Shown in pieces: positions 35,901-43,093 of a stretch of DNA of 64,000 nt. Every line of letters starts with the position of its first letter. Position 1 is the first letter of the stretch. The position numbers and the translations under genes are program-made. This stretch comes from Micromonosporaceae bacterium KJ-029 (lineage in GTDB: Bacteria; Actinomycetota; Actinomycetes; Mycobacteriales; Micromonosporaceae), in contig BIFP01000003.1 of assembly GCA_005402585.1 (NCBI GenBank), positions 1 through 64,000 of the forward strand. The letters run 5' to 3'. Under the pieces are notes generated by a model, which was not told where the DNA came from, searched no databases, and saw only the letters and a list, made by a program, of their open reading frames with translations.

Positions 35901-38900
35901 GCGGCGCCCGTACCGGTCGCCGACGGGGAGCCGTTTCCGCTGACCGCGGTGCAGCGGGCGTGGTACGTCAACGAGCGGCTGCACCCGACCGTGGCCAGCT
36001 ACGCCTTCGTCCGGCAGACCGTCACCGGGCCGCTCGACGCGGACCTGCTCGGCCGGGCGCTGGCCGGCCTCGCCGCCCACCATCCGATGCTGCGGGTCCG
36101 GTTCGTCCCGGCGGCCAGCGCCGGCACCCCGCGCCAGACGATCCTCCCGGCCGCCGACTCGGGCCCCGCCGCGATCTCCTACGAGGTGCATCCGCTCACC
36201 GGGCCGCTCAGCGTGCTGGAGGAACGACTCTGCAACACCCCGGTCGACCTGACCCGGCAACCGCCGCTGCGGGCCGTCCTCGCCCGGGAGCACCCCGACC
36301 GGTCCCACCTGCTGCTGGTGCTGCACCACGCGGCCGGGGACGGGTTCAGCCTCAACCTGCTCAGCGAGCAGCTCTGGGCCGACTACACCGCGCTCGCCCG
36401 GGGCCGCGTCCCCGCCCTGCCACCCGCCTCCCCCGGGTTCGGCCGGTACGCCGTCGATGTCGCCCCGCCCACCGACGCGGATCTGACGTACTGGCGCGAG
36501 GCGTTGAACGGTCCGGGGTGGACGCTGCGGCTGCCGTACGACGGCGACCCCCTGGGGATGCCCGCCCCGCCGTACGTGACGCACCTGGGCGAACTCGACG
36601 ACGCGTTGGTCGACCGGCTGCGTGAGCGGGCCGCCGAGGCCGGTGTCTCCCTGTTCCACCTGCTCCTCGCCGGGTACGTCCGTTGTCTGGCCCGGTGGAG
36701 CGGACAACGGCGGGTGCCGGTGAGCGTGGCGCGGGCCGGCCGGGACGCCCGGTTGCCGGGTATCGAGCGGATCGTCGGCCCGTTCGCCGACACCCTGCCG
36801 CTGCTGCTCGAGGTGGATCCGGCCGAGCCCGCCGGGCAGCTCGCCGACCGGCTACGAGAGTCCTGGGCCGTCGCGCAGCGCCACGGTTCGGTGTCCAGTC
36901 TCGACCTGGCCCGGCTGATGCGTCCGACCGGGGACGGCCCGCGCACCGCCAGCCCGGCCGGGTTCAGCTTCGCCCGGTTCCCGGTCACCGCCGACCCGGA
37001 CTGCCCGGTGACGATCGCCCCGACGGCGGCCGGTTCCGGTTCCGCCGCCACCCAGCTCAGCCTGCTCTGGTGGGAGTCGGGGGCGACGCTACAACTGTCC
37101 TGGAACTTCCCGCCACGGCTGTTCCGACGGGAGACGGTGGCCCGGCTCGCCGCCGAGCACCACCAGGAACTGGTCGACCTCGCCGCCGGGCCGCACGTCG
37201 ACCTCTTCTCACCGGCGGCCGACGGCGGAGACGTCACCGGGCGGATCCGGGCGGCCTGCAGGCGTACCCCAGACGCGGTGGCCGTGACCGATGGCGACCG
37301 TACGGTGACCTACCGGGACCTGGACCGGGCCGCCGACCGGGTGGCGGAGCTGCTCGCCGCCCACGGGGTACGCCCCGGCCAGCACGTCGGGATGCTCACC
37401 GCACCCGGCCCGGAGTCGGTCATCGCGGTGGTCGGGATCCTGCGCGCCGGAGCCGCCTGGGTGCCGCTGGACGCTGCCCATCCCCCGGCCCGTCTGGACG
37501 GGCAGCTGCGCCTCGCCGGGGCCGAGGTGGTGCTGCACGACGACGCCTGTGCGACCACCGTGACCCGGCTCGCCGGCCCGGTCCGACCGGTCCGGCTCGG
37601 GGCGGACTCACCCGAGGTCCCAGCCGAGCTGCCGGCGACCGGGTCCGCGCTGGACGACACCGCCTACGTGATCTTCACGTCGGGGTCGACGGGACGGCCG
37701 AAGGGGGTGCCGATCACCCACCGGTCGATGGTGAACTACCTCGACTGGGCAATCGACACCTTCGGCTACCGGCCCGGCGACCGGCTGGCCCAGACCTCGT
37801 CGATCTGCTTCGACGCCTCGGTCCGGCAGATTCTGGCGCCGCTGCTGGTCGGGGCAACTGTGGTCACTTTCCCCCGGTCGGTGCTGCGCGACCCGCAGGC
37901 GCTGCTGTCCCGGATAGAACGGGACCGGGTCACGGTGTGGAGTTCGGTACCCACCCTGTGGGAGCGGATCCTGCGGGCAGCCGAGGAGCGGGCGGTGCGC
38001 GACGGTGTCCCGCCGGACCTGCGCGCCCTGCGTTGGGTGCACGTCGGCGGGGAAGAGCTGTCGCCGGTGCCGGTACGACGCTGGTTCGATCTCTTCGGCG
38101 ACGGCTGCCGGATCACCAACCTGTACGGCCCGACCGAGGCGACGATCAACGCCACCTGGCACCTGATCGACGGTCGCCCCGATGATGCGGTACGCCGGTT
38201 GCCGATCGGCCGGCCGATCGGCGGGGCGCGGGTACGGGTCGTCGACCCGGACGGGCGGCCCTGCCCGCCCGGCGTGGCCGGTGAGCTGCACCTCGGCGGT
38301 GTCGGCGTCACTGCCGGCTATCTGGGTGAGCCCGAGCTGACCGCCGCCGCGTTCGTGCACCACGGCGGGGAGCGGTACTACCGCAGCGGTGACCGAGGTC
38401 GGGCGGCCCCGGACGGCACGCTGGAGTTTCTCGGCCGCCTCGACGACCAGGTGAAGGTCCACGGGTACCGGCTGGAACCGGGCGAGATCGAGGCGGTGCT
38501 GCGCACTCATCCGGAGGTGGCCGCCGCGGTGGTGCTGCACCAGGCCGAGCCGCACCCGCGACTGCACGCCTTCGTCGCACCCGCACCGGAAACCGGACCG
38601 ACCGTGGCGCAGCTGCGCGGTTACCTCGCCGACCGCCTGCCGGAGCAACTGGTCCCGGCCCGGATCCACCTGCTGGACAGCCTCCCGCTGACCCCCACCG
38701 GGAAGGTCGACCGGGATCGGCTTCGGGCGCACGGCGGTTTCGCACCGGCCGCCGGCCCGGAGCGCCTCCCCGCGCCGACCGGTCCGGCCGCCGTAGCCAG
38801 CGGCACCGGCACCGATCCCAGCACCGACACCGAGGCGAGACTGGCCCGGATCTGGGGCGAGCTGCTCGACCTGCCGACGATCGGTCCCGACGACGACTTC

Positions 38901-41618
38901 TTCGCCCTCGGCGGCGACTCCATCCTGGTGCTGGAGGTCTTCGCCCGCGCGCAGGACCACTTCCCGGCCACCCCCAGCCCAACCGTCATCTACCAGCACC
39001 GCTCCCTCCGCAAGCTCGCCGCCGCGATCGACGCTGCCGTCGATGCCACGGTGCACACCGCCGGCACCACGGCGCCGAACGATCCGGGTGAACCCTTCCC
39101 CGTGACGGCCACCCAGCGCGGCTTCCTGCTCGCTGACGCCGTCGCACCGGGCGCCGGCACCGCCTGGCTGGCCCGGCTGCGACTGCGCGGCCGGCTACGC
39201 CGCGAGATCCTGCAGCGCGCCGTCGACCTGCTGGTGGCCCGGCACCCGATGCTGCGTACCGTCTTCCCCGCCGGGGTCCGGCCGCCGGTCCAGCAGGAGC
39301 TGCCCCCGTCGCTACGGCTACCGATCGGCTACCAGGTGCTCACCGGCCCCGCCGAGGTGGCCGCCCGGGTCGCCGAGGAACGCCAACGGCGCTTCGAGCC
39401 GTGGGCGTGGCCGCTGCTGCGGCTACGGCTGCTGGCGCTCGCCCCCGACGACCACATCCTGCTGGTGCACGCCCACCACCTGATCGGCGACGGTTACAGC
39501 GCCGCCCTGCTCGGCCAGGAACTGTTAGCGGTCTACCACCGGCTGGTCGCGGACCTTCCCGACGACCTGTCCCCGCTGCGCACCCACTTCCGGGAGTACG
39601 TCGCGCTGCTGGCCCGCCGCGCCGCTGGCCCACCCGAGCCGGACGCGTACGCCTGGTGGACCGGCCGGTTCGACACGCCGTACCGGCCGCCGGTGCTCGG
39701 TGCCCGCCCCGACGCCTCCGGCGGACCGGACGCGGGCGGTACTCCGGTGGCGGGCCTTTCGGCGGTCTGCGGCTTCACCCTGGACGGGGCCGTGGTCAGC
39801 GGACTGCGCCGGCTGGCCGCCGACGCCGCGACCACGCTGTACGCCCCGGTACTGACCGCCTACCACCGGGCGGTGGCCAGCCTCAGCGGGCAGGACGACT
39901 TGGTCGTCGGCCTGGCGCTGACGGGTCGGGACCATCCGCTGCCGGACCTGCACCGGATCTTCGGTCCCTGCGCGGCGATGCTGCCGTTGCGGCTGGGTGG
40001 CACGGCTGGCTTTGCCGAGCAGCTCGCTCGGGTCGCGGCCGAGGTCGCCGCCGCCCGGCGGCACGACGACCCGCCGTCGATCGCGGCGGCCGTGCCCGCC
40101 GGACCGGGCCGCACCCCTGCCGGTGCCCAGTTCTTCTTCAGCTTCCTGGACTTCGCCGCACTCGGTGCACCGTCGCCCACAGCGGCCGGGGCGCCGTCGT
40201 CCGCGGGGGCCGGTGCCGGGACGGACCGGCTCAGCCTCGACTGGGACGAGGAGAGTGAACTGGCGCCGCCGCCACTCGGCACCGACCTGTTCCTGACCGC
40301 GCGCCCCGTACCGGACGGACTCCGCATCACGCTGCGCGGCTCCCCCAACGCGGTAACCCCGGCCGAGCTGCGCCGGCTCGCGGACCGGCTGCGCGCCGAC
40401 CTCACCGCCGCGGCCGTCGACCGCCCGCCCGCAGGGCGGCAGGCCACAGTGGACGCGACCGTGCGGGCGACGACGGCCAGCCCGGCGCGGGGACTCAGGT
40501 TAACCGCGGCCATCGTCGGCTACCTGCCGCCCCCGACGCAGCTTGCCGCGATCGCCGGGTTGCCCGCCGACAGCCTGCCCCGGGCACAGGTACGCGACCT
40601 GCTCTTTCCCGACGGCCGTCCGCGGCTGCTGGAGGAACTGAGCACCCCGCTGGGTGTCTCCGGCTTCGTCTGCCTGCCCCGGTTCGCCGACGAGCTGACC
40701 GCCGCCGGGGACGCCCTCGCCACCGAGACCGGCGAGGCGGTCGACCTGGCCGCCAGCCTCGGCGCAGGGTGCGTGTCGCTGGCCGGCATGATTCCCGCCC
40801 GTACCGGCTACGGCCTCGGCGTGCTGCGGCGCACCCGCAGCGGGGTCGCGGTGACCACCGGTCACGCGGTCACCGTCGTCTCCGTCGTCCGCACGGTGGA
40901 GGCCGCGCTGGCGGCCACCGGACGAAGCCTCGCCGGCCGCAGCCTCGCCGTGGTCGGTCTCGGCTCGATCGGGTTCTCCTCGCTACGGTTGCTGCTGGCC
41001 CGGGCGGAACATCCGCCCGCGCGGCTCGTGCTCTGCGACGTCCCAGCCGCCGCACCGCGACTGGTCGAGCACGTCACGCGGCTGCGGGCGGACGGCTTCG
41101 CCGGCGGCATCGAGGTGTGCCCGTCGACATCGGGGATCGCCCCGGCCGGCTACGCGGTGGAGGTGATCGTCGCGGCGACGAGCGCGGCCACCGAGCCGGT
41201 CGAGGTCGACCGGCTGGCACCGGGAACGATCGTGGTGGACGACTCGTTCCCGCCCGCGGTGGACACCGGCCGGGCCCTGGCCCGGATGCGCCGGGACCGC
41301 GACATCCTGGTGGTCGGAGGTGGGCTGCTGGACGTCGGCCAGACGCGGCGCGATGTCCCGGCGGACCTGCCACCGGCACCGGCGGCCCTGCCTTCCGCCC
41401 TCGGGCTGCCCGGGACGATCGCCTCCTGCCGGCTGGAGTCGCTCCTGTGGGCAACTGCCCCGGACCTGCCGCTGGTGCACGGCCTGGTGGACGATTCGAC
41501 CGCGGCGGCGTATGCGCGGGCGCTGACCGGAGCCGGGATCACCGCCGCGCCCCTGCACCTGCTGCACCACCTCGTCGAACCGGAGCTGCCCGGGATGCTG
41601 CCCGCGACTGTCACCTGA
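29946..41618 (+). CDS. FAAL-PKS-NRPS megasynthase with C-terminal acyl-ACP-reductase-like domain
   Basis: A 3,890-residue assembly line, GTG start. Domains (approximate residues) follow. FAAL 1-540 (FSSGSTDAPRGVE, GRAKDVVFVNGRTFH). ACP 578-650 (GGSSL, Ser614). KS 682-1100 (Cys841 in DTACSS, His976, His1015). Vestigial AT 1110-1400 (GYGVGA in place of GHSxGE). KR 1415-1850 (Ser1770 or 1772, Tyr1785 intact). ACP 1880-1955 (Ser1918). C 1990-2420 (HHAAGDG, His2128). A 2435-2945 (YVIFTSGSTGRPKG; code guess D-A-R-S-V-V-L-I-N). PCP to 3030 (Ser2992). C 3045-3500 (HHLIGDG, His3178). An AAR-like NAD(P) domain 3515-3890 (GLGSIG 3671-3676, Cys3828). It should load a fatty acid, extend and reduce once, and add one amino acid. 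There is no thioesterase and no DH/ER. A missing functional AT implies trans acylation. Confidence 0.93.
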   Translation: MSIATGPGARRGLLDVLLDAADRTPDQVIVHVREDGTERTVSFRQLRDESLRVAGGYRAAGVAPGTPALLLADAGDDFQPMFWGALAAGLVPVPLPPEPSRVRAVRDLLSDAVVVTDDATAAAADGLPAPVLRLAQLRAGIPPDDLPTPAGDDLAFLQFSSGSTDAPRGVELTHDNVLANLEQARLATGARPDDVLVTWMPYFHDMGLIGTHLAPLAVGLKQVRIGPLAFAKRPAVWFTTAHRHRATLLSAANFALALAVRRVPAETLAGLDLSPVRCVVVGAEPISAAVWRSFVAHTRPARLDPAALRPVYGLAEATLAVTFPPPREVAAPLMLDRAELSRGRAVPTHPGPHAVELMDLGQPVTGCAVRIVDEHGRPLAEQRVGQIEVSGPNVARGYHRAPQASRETFVAGWLRTGDLGFLRDGRLCVTGRAKDVVFVNGRTFHATDLESVAVATPGLPGDLTVVVGATDPGSGGERIVVFVPWARPPAGAAGALAAVRARVAEACGHDEVRVLPLPPGAFARTTSGKLRRRRMRDRYLAGDFADRERRWCAPADRIPADSPPAPVLRLPPAVDGPSRRELEELIRQVWARVLDRAPAAIGLHDRFLAIGGSSLKAMEVLAGLEDALGTTLNPADLRDCASVAALADRLAATWKPTVQATARPVIRPAADPAVDRRGGGSATVAVIGMACRFPGADTPEEFWQRLVDGVDAVGPIPAHRWTPSGDTARWGSFLDDPMLFDAGFFGLTAQEARLTDPHARLFLEIGYEALERAGYAGPRRHGHRIGVFAAVGESAYPELLAADGPIGGAAMLVGNLRNLVPARLAQALDLTGPALAVDTACSSALVALHLAARSLAAGECDVALVGGVNLNLTETGYRMLDAAEALSPTGRCRAFDADADGFVPGEGGAALVLRRADDAYTDGDPVLAMVAGTAVGNDGRSLSLLAPNPHRQWEVIARAYREAGIDPTEVSYVEAHGTGTELGDPVEVRSLATAYPPPANGVPRGLGSVKTNLGHLLNSAGLPALVKVVLALRHRYLPPSLHHARPSVRFDLASAGFAVVSEGRPWTAPGPLVAGINGFGFGGTNAHAVLREAPAESPSSVPAEPGCHLATLTAHSASALRQAARELAAHLRAHPELTEAEICASAGTARDDAPYRLAVVVDGDLGGRLDAAADTLADEPVGRRPRTVLVFPDDGAALPAAAVRDLHDRLPVFRDLLAEAAAAPVAGRQLLSWCLTGSAPDPQVAGPVAVAVGFALAGQLAAWGVVPDTTIGYGVGALAAAAARGELEPAEAVRRAGATARPAEPAWRAALRRLRHDGYDTVVDLGAGRRLRAALQATDDACPDPVRVLTVLDAAVRAGAGTGALLAVVGRLWTLGGPLDRAALYAGRRRVPVPTYPFQRRSYPPSAPPQAAVPLHRVAWREAPLSAGDLPARVRLRGPGLGSDLADRLAATLQNRGVTVSAAPEAGDDLAAPEVTVWLAGPAVDPPDVAALDTAVAGQVEAVRALLDEPAGQLGRLLVLTEDVQVTGAAEQPRPVQAVLTGLCWALADERPDLPIRVIDLSSVDDVTVRVESVCRELSGCRLDDAADSGSGTDEHPLTGVAWRAGRRLRRHLVSAPDPDDRSGDPDDRCGEPATGPPDGVHVIVGGCGGIGAELARTLAGRGRPTLLLAGRSERAPDGLLAELTEAGATVSYQRCDVTVPADVDALLAGVSRVETVWHAAGTVRIGTLATKSVPDILAVLAPKVRGSHLLAEALRRHRHDRAALVGFSSVSAVLPGLAGAIGDYAAANAFLDAFAAAQRAAGRPAQAVGFAPITDTGMAARSGAVATAGRGTAGGLDVRAALRALQAARGVDAAHLVVADLRPDPATVAPTSGQPTPGRPEVDELSRLLRRLLAEPLHRPSEEIADDVSFLTLGLDSLAAVDLVKRLEDELGRQLPVTLFFEYTTVAALAGHLAESGTAPTAPADGSVPPASPPAPVVAGPPPPAAPVPVADGEPFPLTAVQRAWYVNERLHPTVASYAFVRQTVTGPLDADLLGRALAGLAAHHPMLRVRFVPAASAGTPRQTILPAADSGPAAISYEVHPLTGPLSVLEERLCNTPVDLTRQPPLRAVLAREHPDRSHLLLVLHHAAGDGFSLNLLSEQLWADYTALARGRVPALPPASPGFGRYAVDVAPPTDADLTYWREALNGPGWTLRLPYDGDPLGMPAPPYVTHLGELDDALVDRLRERAAEAGVSLFHLLLAGYVRCLARWSGQRRVPVSVARAGRDARLPGIERIVGPFADTLPLLLEVDPAEPAGQLADRLRESWAVAQRHGSVSSLDLARLMRPTGDGPRTASPAGFSFARFPVTADPDCPVTIAPTAAGSGSAATQLSLLWWESGATLQLSWNFPPRLFRRETVARLAAEHHQELVDLAAGPHVDLFSPAADGGDVTGRIRAACRRTPDAVAVTDGDRTVTYRDLDRAADRVAELLAAHGVRPGQHVGMLTAPGPESVIAVVGILRAGAAWVPLDAAHPPARLDGQLRLAGAEVVLHDDACATTVTRLAGPVRPVRLGADSPEVPAELPATGSALDDTAYVIFTSGSTGRPKGVPITHRSMVNYLDWAIDTFGYRPGDRLAQTSSICFDASVRQILAPLLVGATVVTFPRSVLRDPQALLSRIERDRVTVWSSVPTLWERILRAAEERAVRDGVPPDLRALRWVHVGGEELSPVPVRRWFDLFGDGCRITNLYGPTEATINATWHLIDGRPDDAVRRLPIGRPIGGARVRVVDPDGRPCPPGVAGELHLGGVGVTAGYLGEPELTAAAFVHHGGERYYRSGDRGRAAPDGTLEFLGRLDDQVKVHGYRLEPGEIEAVLRTHPEVAAAVVLHQAEPHPRLHAFVAPAPETGPTVAQLRGYLADRLPEQLVPARIHLLDSLPLTPTGKVDRDRLRAHGGFAPAAGPERLPAPTGPAAVASGTGTDPSTDTEARLARIWGELLDLPTIGPDDDFFALGGDSILVLEVFARAQDHFPATPSPTVIYQHRSLRKLAAAIDAAVDATVHTAGTTAPNDPGEPFPVTATQRGFLLADAVAPGAGTAWLARLRLRGRLRREILQRAVDLLVARHPMLRTVFPAGVRPPVQQELPPSLRLPIGYQVLTGPAEVAARVAEERQRRFEPWAWPLLRLRLLALAPDDHILLVHAHHLIGDGYSAALLGQELLAVYHRLVADLPDDLSPLRTHFREYVALLARRAAGPPEPDAYAWWTGRFDTPYRPPVLGARPDASGGPDAGGTPVAGLSAVCGFTLDGAVVSGLRRLAADAATTLYAPVLTAYHRAVASLSGQDDLVVGLALTGRDHPLPDLHRIFGPCAAMLPLRLGGTAGFAEQLARVAAEVAAARRHDDPPSIAAAVPAGPGRTPAGAQFFFSFLDFAALGAPSPTAAGAPSSAGAGAGTDRLSLDWDEESELAPPPLGTDLFLTARPVPDGLRITLRGSPNAVTPAELRRLADRLRADLTAAAVDRPPAGRQATVDATVRATTASPARGLRLTAAIVGYLPPPTQLAAIAGLPADSLPRAQVRDLLFPDGRPRLLEELSTPLGVSGFVCLPRFADELTAAGDALATETGEAVDLAASLGAGCVSLAGMIPARTGYGLGVLRRTRSGVAVTTGHAVTVVSVVRTVEAALAATGRSLAGRSLAVVGLGSIGFSSLRLLLARAEHPPARLVLCDVPAAAPRLVEHVTRLRADGFAGGIEVCPSTSGIAPAGYAVEVIVAATSAATEPVEVDRLAPGTIVVDDSFPPAVDTGRALARMRRDRDILVVGGGLLDVGQTRRDVPADLPPAPAALPSALGLPGTIASCRLESLLWATAPDLPLVHGLVDDSTAAAYARALTGAGITAAPLHLLHHLVEPELPGMLPATVT

Positions 41619-41647
41619 GGCGACCGGCCGGGCGGGCCCTGAGTAAT

Positions 41648-41693
41648 CGAAACGCCCTGGTGTGGACGTTTGGTCCACAGCCAGGGCGTTTCG
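41648..41693. terminator. bidirectional terminator between megasynthase and protease genes
   Basis: A long near-perfect hairpin: outer arms CGAAACGCCCTGG / CCAGGGCGTTTCG (13 bp) and inner arms TGTGGAC / GTCCACA (7 bp) around a short loop, with one bulged G. It sits between two convergent stop codons, so it can end both transcripts. Confidence 0.9.
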
Positions 41694-41709
41694 CTTCAGG
41701 GGCTGTCTG

Positions 41710-42936
41710 TCAGGTGCCGCCGACCACCACGACCGCGCCCGTTGCTGCCTCGACCCGGTGGATCGGCACGAACCACGATGCGTTCACCGCGTTGCCGCAG
41801 GCGTGGCTGCCCACTGCCACAAGATCGTTCGTGGCCGAGGTGGCGGTGTTCCAACGGGTTACCGGTGCCCCGGAATCACCCCCGAGGGTGGCGCCGTCGT
41901 TGGGATGCCCGGACCTGGTGTTGATGACGACCATTCGCTCGCCGCCGCAGGTGCCGTTGGTCGACGTCACCAGGCCGTAGACCAGTCCGCCGTTGGAGCC
42001 GGAGACATAGACCGCCGAACCGACAGCGGGCCAGGTGGTGTTCTTCCCGGAGACCGGGTTTGCGGTCGTGGTGTTCCTGCCGCCGAACCACGAGTAACGG
42101 CTGAAGTATCGATCGCCGATCGGCGCCAGCATCGCGACGTCCGTGCCGAGGGATTCGTAGTTCGAGCTGACGCGGACCGCGTTGCCACCCGGGTGCCAGA
42201 ACTGCGTTCCGTTGGCGCCGCAGTGGCCAGCGGTGGTCACCCAGTTGCTGTTGGTCCCGCCGCGGGTCATCCGGAAGCCGGTGGTGCAGAACGCGTCCGC
42301 GGTGGCCGGGCTGCCGGTGCTGCCCGCCCAGATCGCCAGGCCGCCGTAGTAGGGAGCCGTATCCGACCGACGGCTCTGATCAGCCGGACCGGTCGGCGAC
42401 ACGACGACCTGCGGCGTGATCCCCGTGGCCTTCGTCGCCGCCGCTGTGAGCGCTTCCGCCTCCCCAGCAGCCTCGATGATGATCTGGTCGGCGAGTTCGT
42501 CGAGGCGCACCTGATGCACCATCGCGGCCTGCGCACCGGCCCAGCTGAGGTCGTCGTTCAGGCTCCTGGTCGCCTCCTCCAAGCGGTGCAGCGAGTGGGC
42601 GGCCGCCTCGTACCGCACCGGCACGTCACCGGCCTGGGCGCGCAACGCTCTGCCCATCGCCCGCAACGCGGCGCCGTCCTGGTTGTCCACGTACCTGACG
42701 ACGAGTTGGCCGGTGGCCTCGTCGAAGTACGTGCTCCCCGCACCCTCCGGGTGGGCGGCCGCCATGGCCTTGAGGCGGTGGAACTGCCGGGTCATCGCCT
42801 CGGTGTCGACGGCCGCCGCGAAGCCGACGGTCGACATGTTCTCGGCTGTGGCGGTGGAGACTTGCGCCTGGGCGGCTGACGTCGTGCCCGTGACCGCTAC
42901 GAGTACGCAGCTCACGAACGCGATGCGTCTACGCAT
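41710..42936 (-). CDS. secreted S1-family (streptogrisin/alpha-lytic-like) serine protease
   Basis: A 408-residue preproprotease from ATG 42934-42936. It has a signal peptide (RRRIAFVSCVLVAVTGTTSA, cleavage near AQA), then an approximately 170-residue prodomain with the alpha-lytic-like folding segment (EATGQLVVRYVDNQDG). The chymotrypsin-fold catalytic part has His in TTAGHCG, Asp in LGTDVAML and Ser in GGDSGAPV. Cys pairs match the usual disulphides. It is divergent from the SARP gene; a tandem repeat in the 157-bp gap may link them. Confidence 0.92.
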   Translation of the reverse strand: MRRRIAFVSCVLVAVTGTTSAAQAQVSTATAENMSTVGFAAAVDTEAMTRQFHRLKAMAAAHPEGAGSTYFDEATGQLVVRYVDNQDGAALRAMGRALRAQAGDVPVRYEAAAHSLHRLEEATRSLNDDLSWAGAQAAMVHQVRLDELADQIIIEAAGEAEALTAAATKATGITPQVVVSPTGPADQSRRSDTAPYYGGLAIWAGSTGSPATADAFCTTGFRMTRGGTNSNWVTTAGHCGANGTQFWHPGGNAVRVSSNYESLGTDVAMLAPIGDRYFSRYSWFGGRNTTTANPVSGKNTTWPAVGSAVYVSGSNGGLVYGLVTSTNGTCGGERMVVINTRSGHPNDGATLGGDSGAPVTRWNTATSATNDLVAVGSHACGNAVNASWFVPIHRVEAATGAVVVVGGT

Positions 42937-42997
42937 GGGACCTCCTGTTTGACGAAACGCACGGACGGTTTCGAACGCCTGTACCTTCGCCTCGTGG

Positions 42998-43019
42998 GCT
43001 TGCAAACCGCTTGCACCCC
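42998..43019. promoter_or_regulatory. 11-bp-pitch direct repeat, SARP-box-like
   Basis: Two tandem copies, GCTTGCAAACC and GCTTGCACCCC, share eight leading bases and repeat every 11 bp, the helical pitch seen in SARP-binding heptamer repeats. They lie between the divergent protease and SARP genes, 75 bp upstream of the SARP start. A CATACT -10-like hexamer for the SARP gene is at 43055-43060. Confidence 0.4.
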
Positions 43020-43093
43020 AGCCCAGCGCACTCACCTCGATAGATGGACTAGGGCATACTGAACGAACGGATGCCAATCGGGGGGTAGCCGAG

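Noticed and set aside
36000..37200. First C domain as an inactive domain
   Set aside because: The catalytic motif HHAAGDG is intact, so it is called active.
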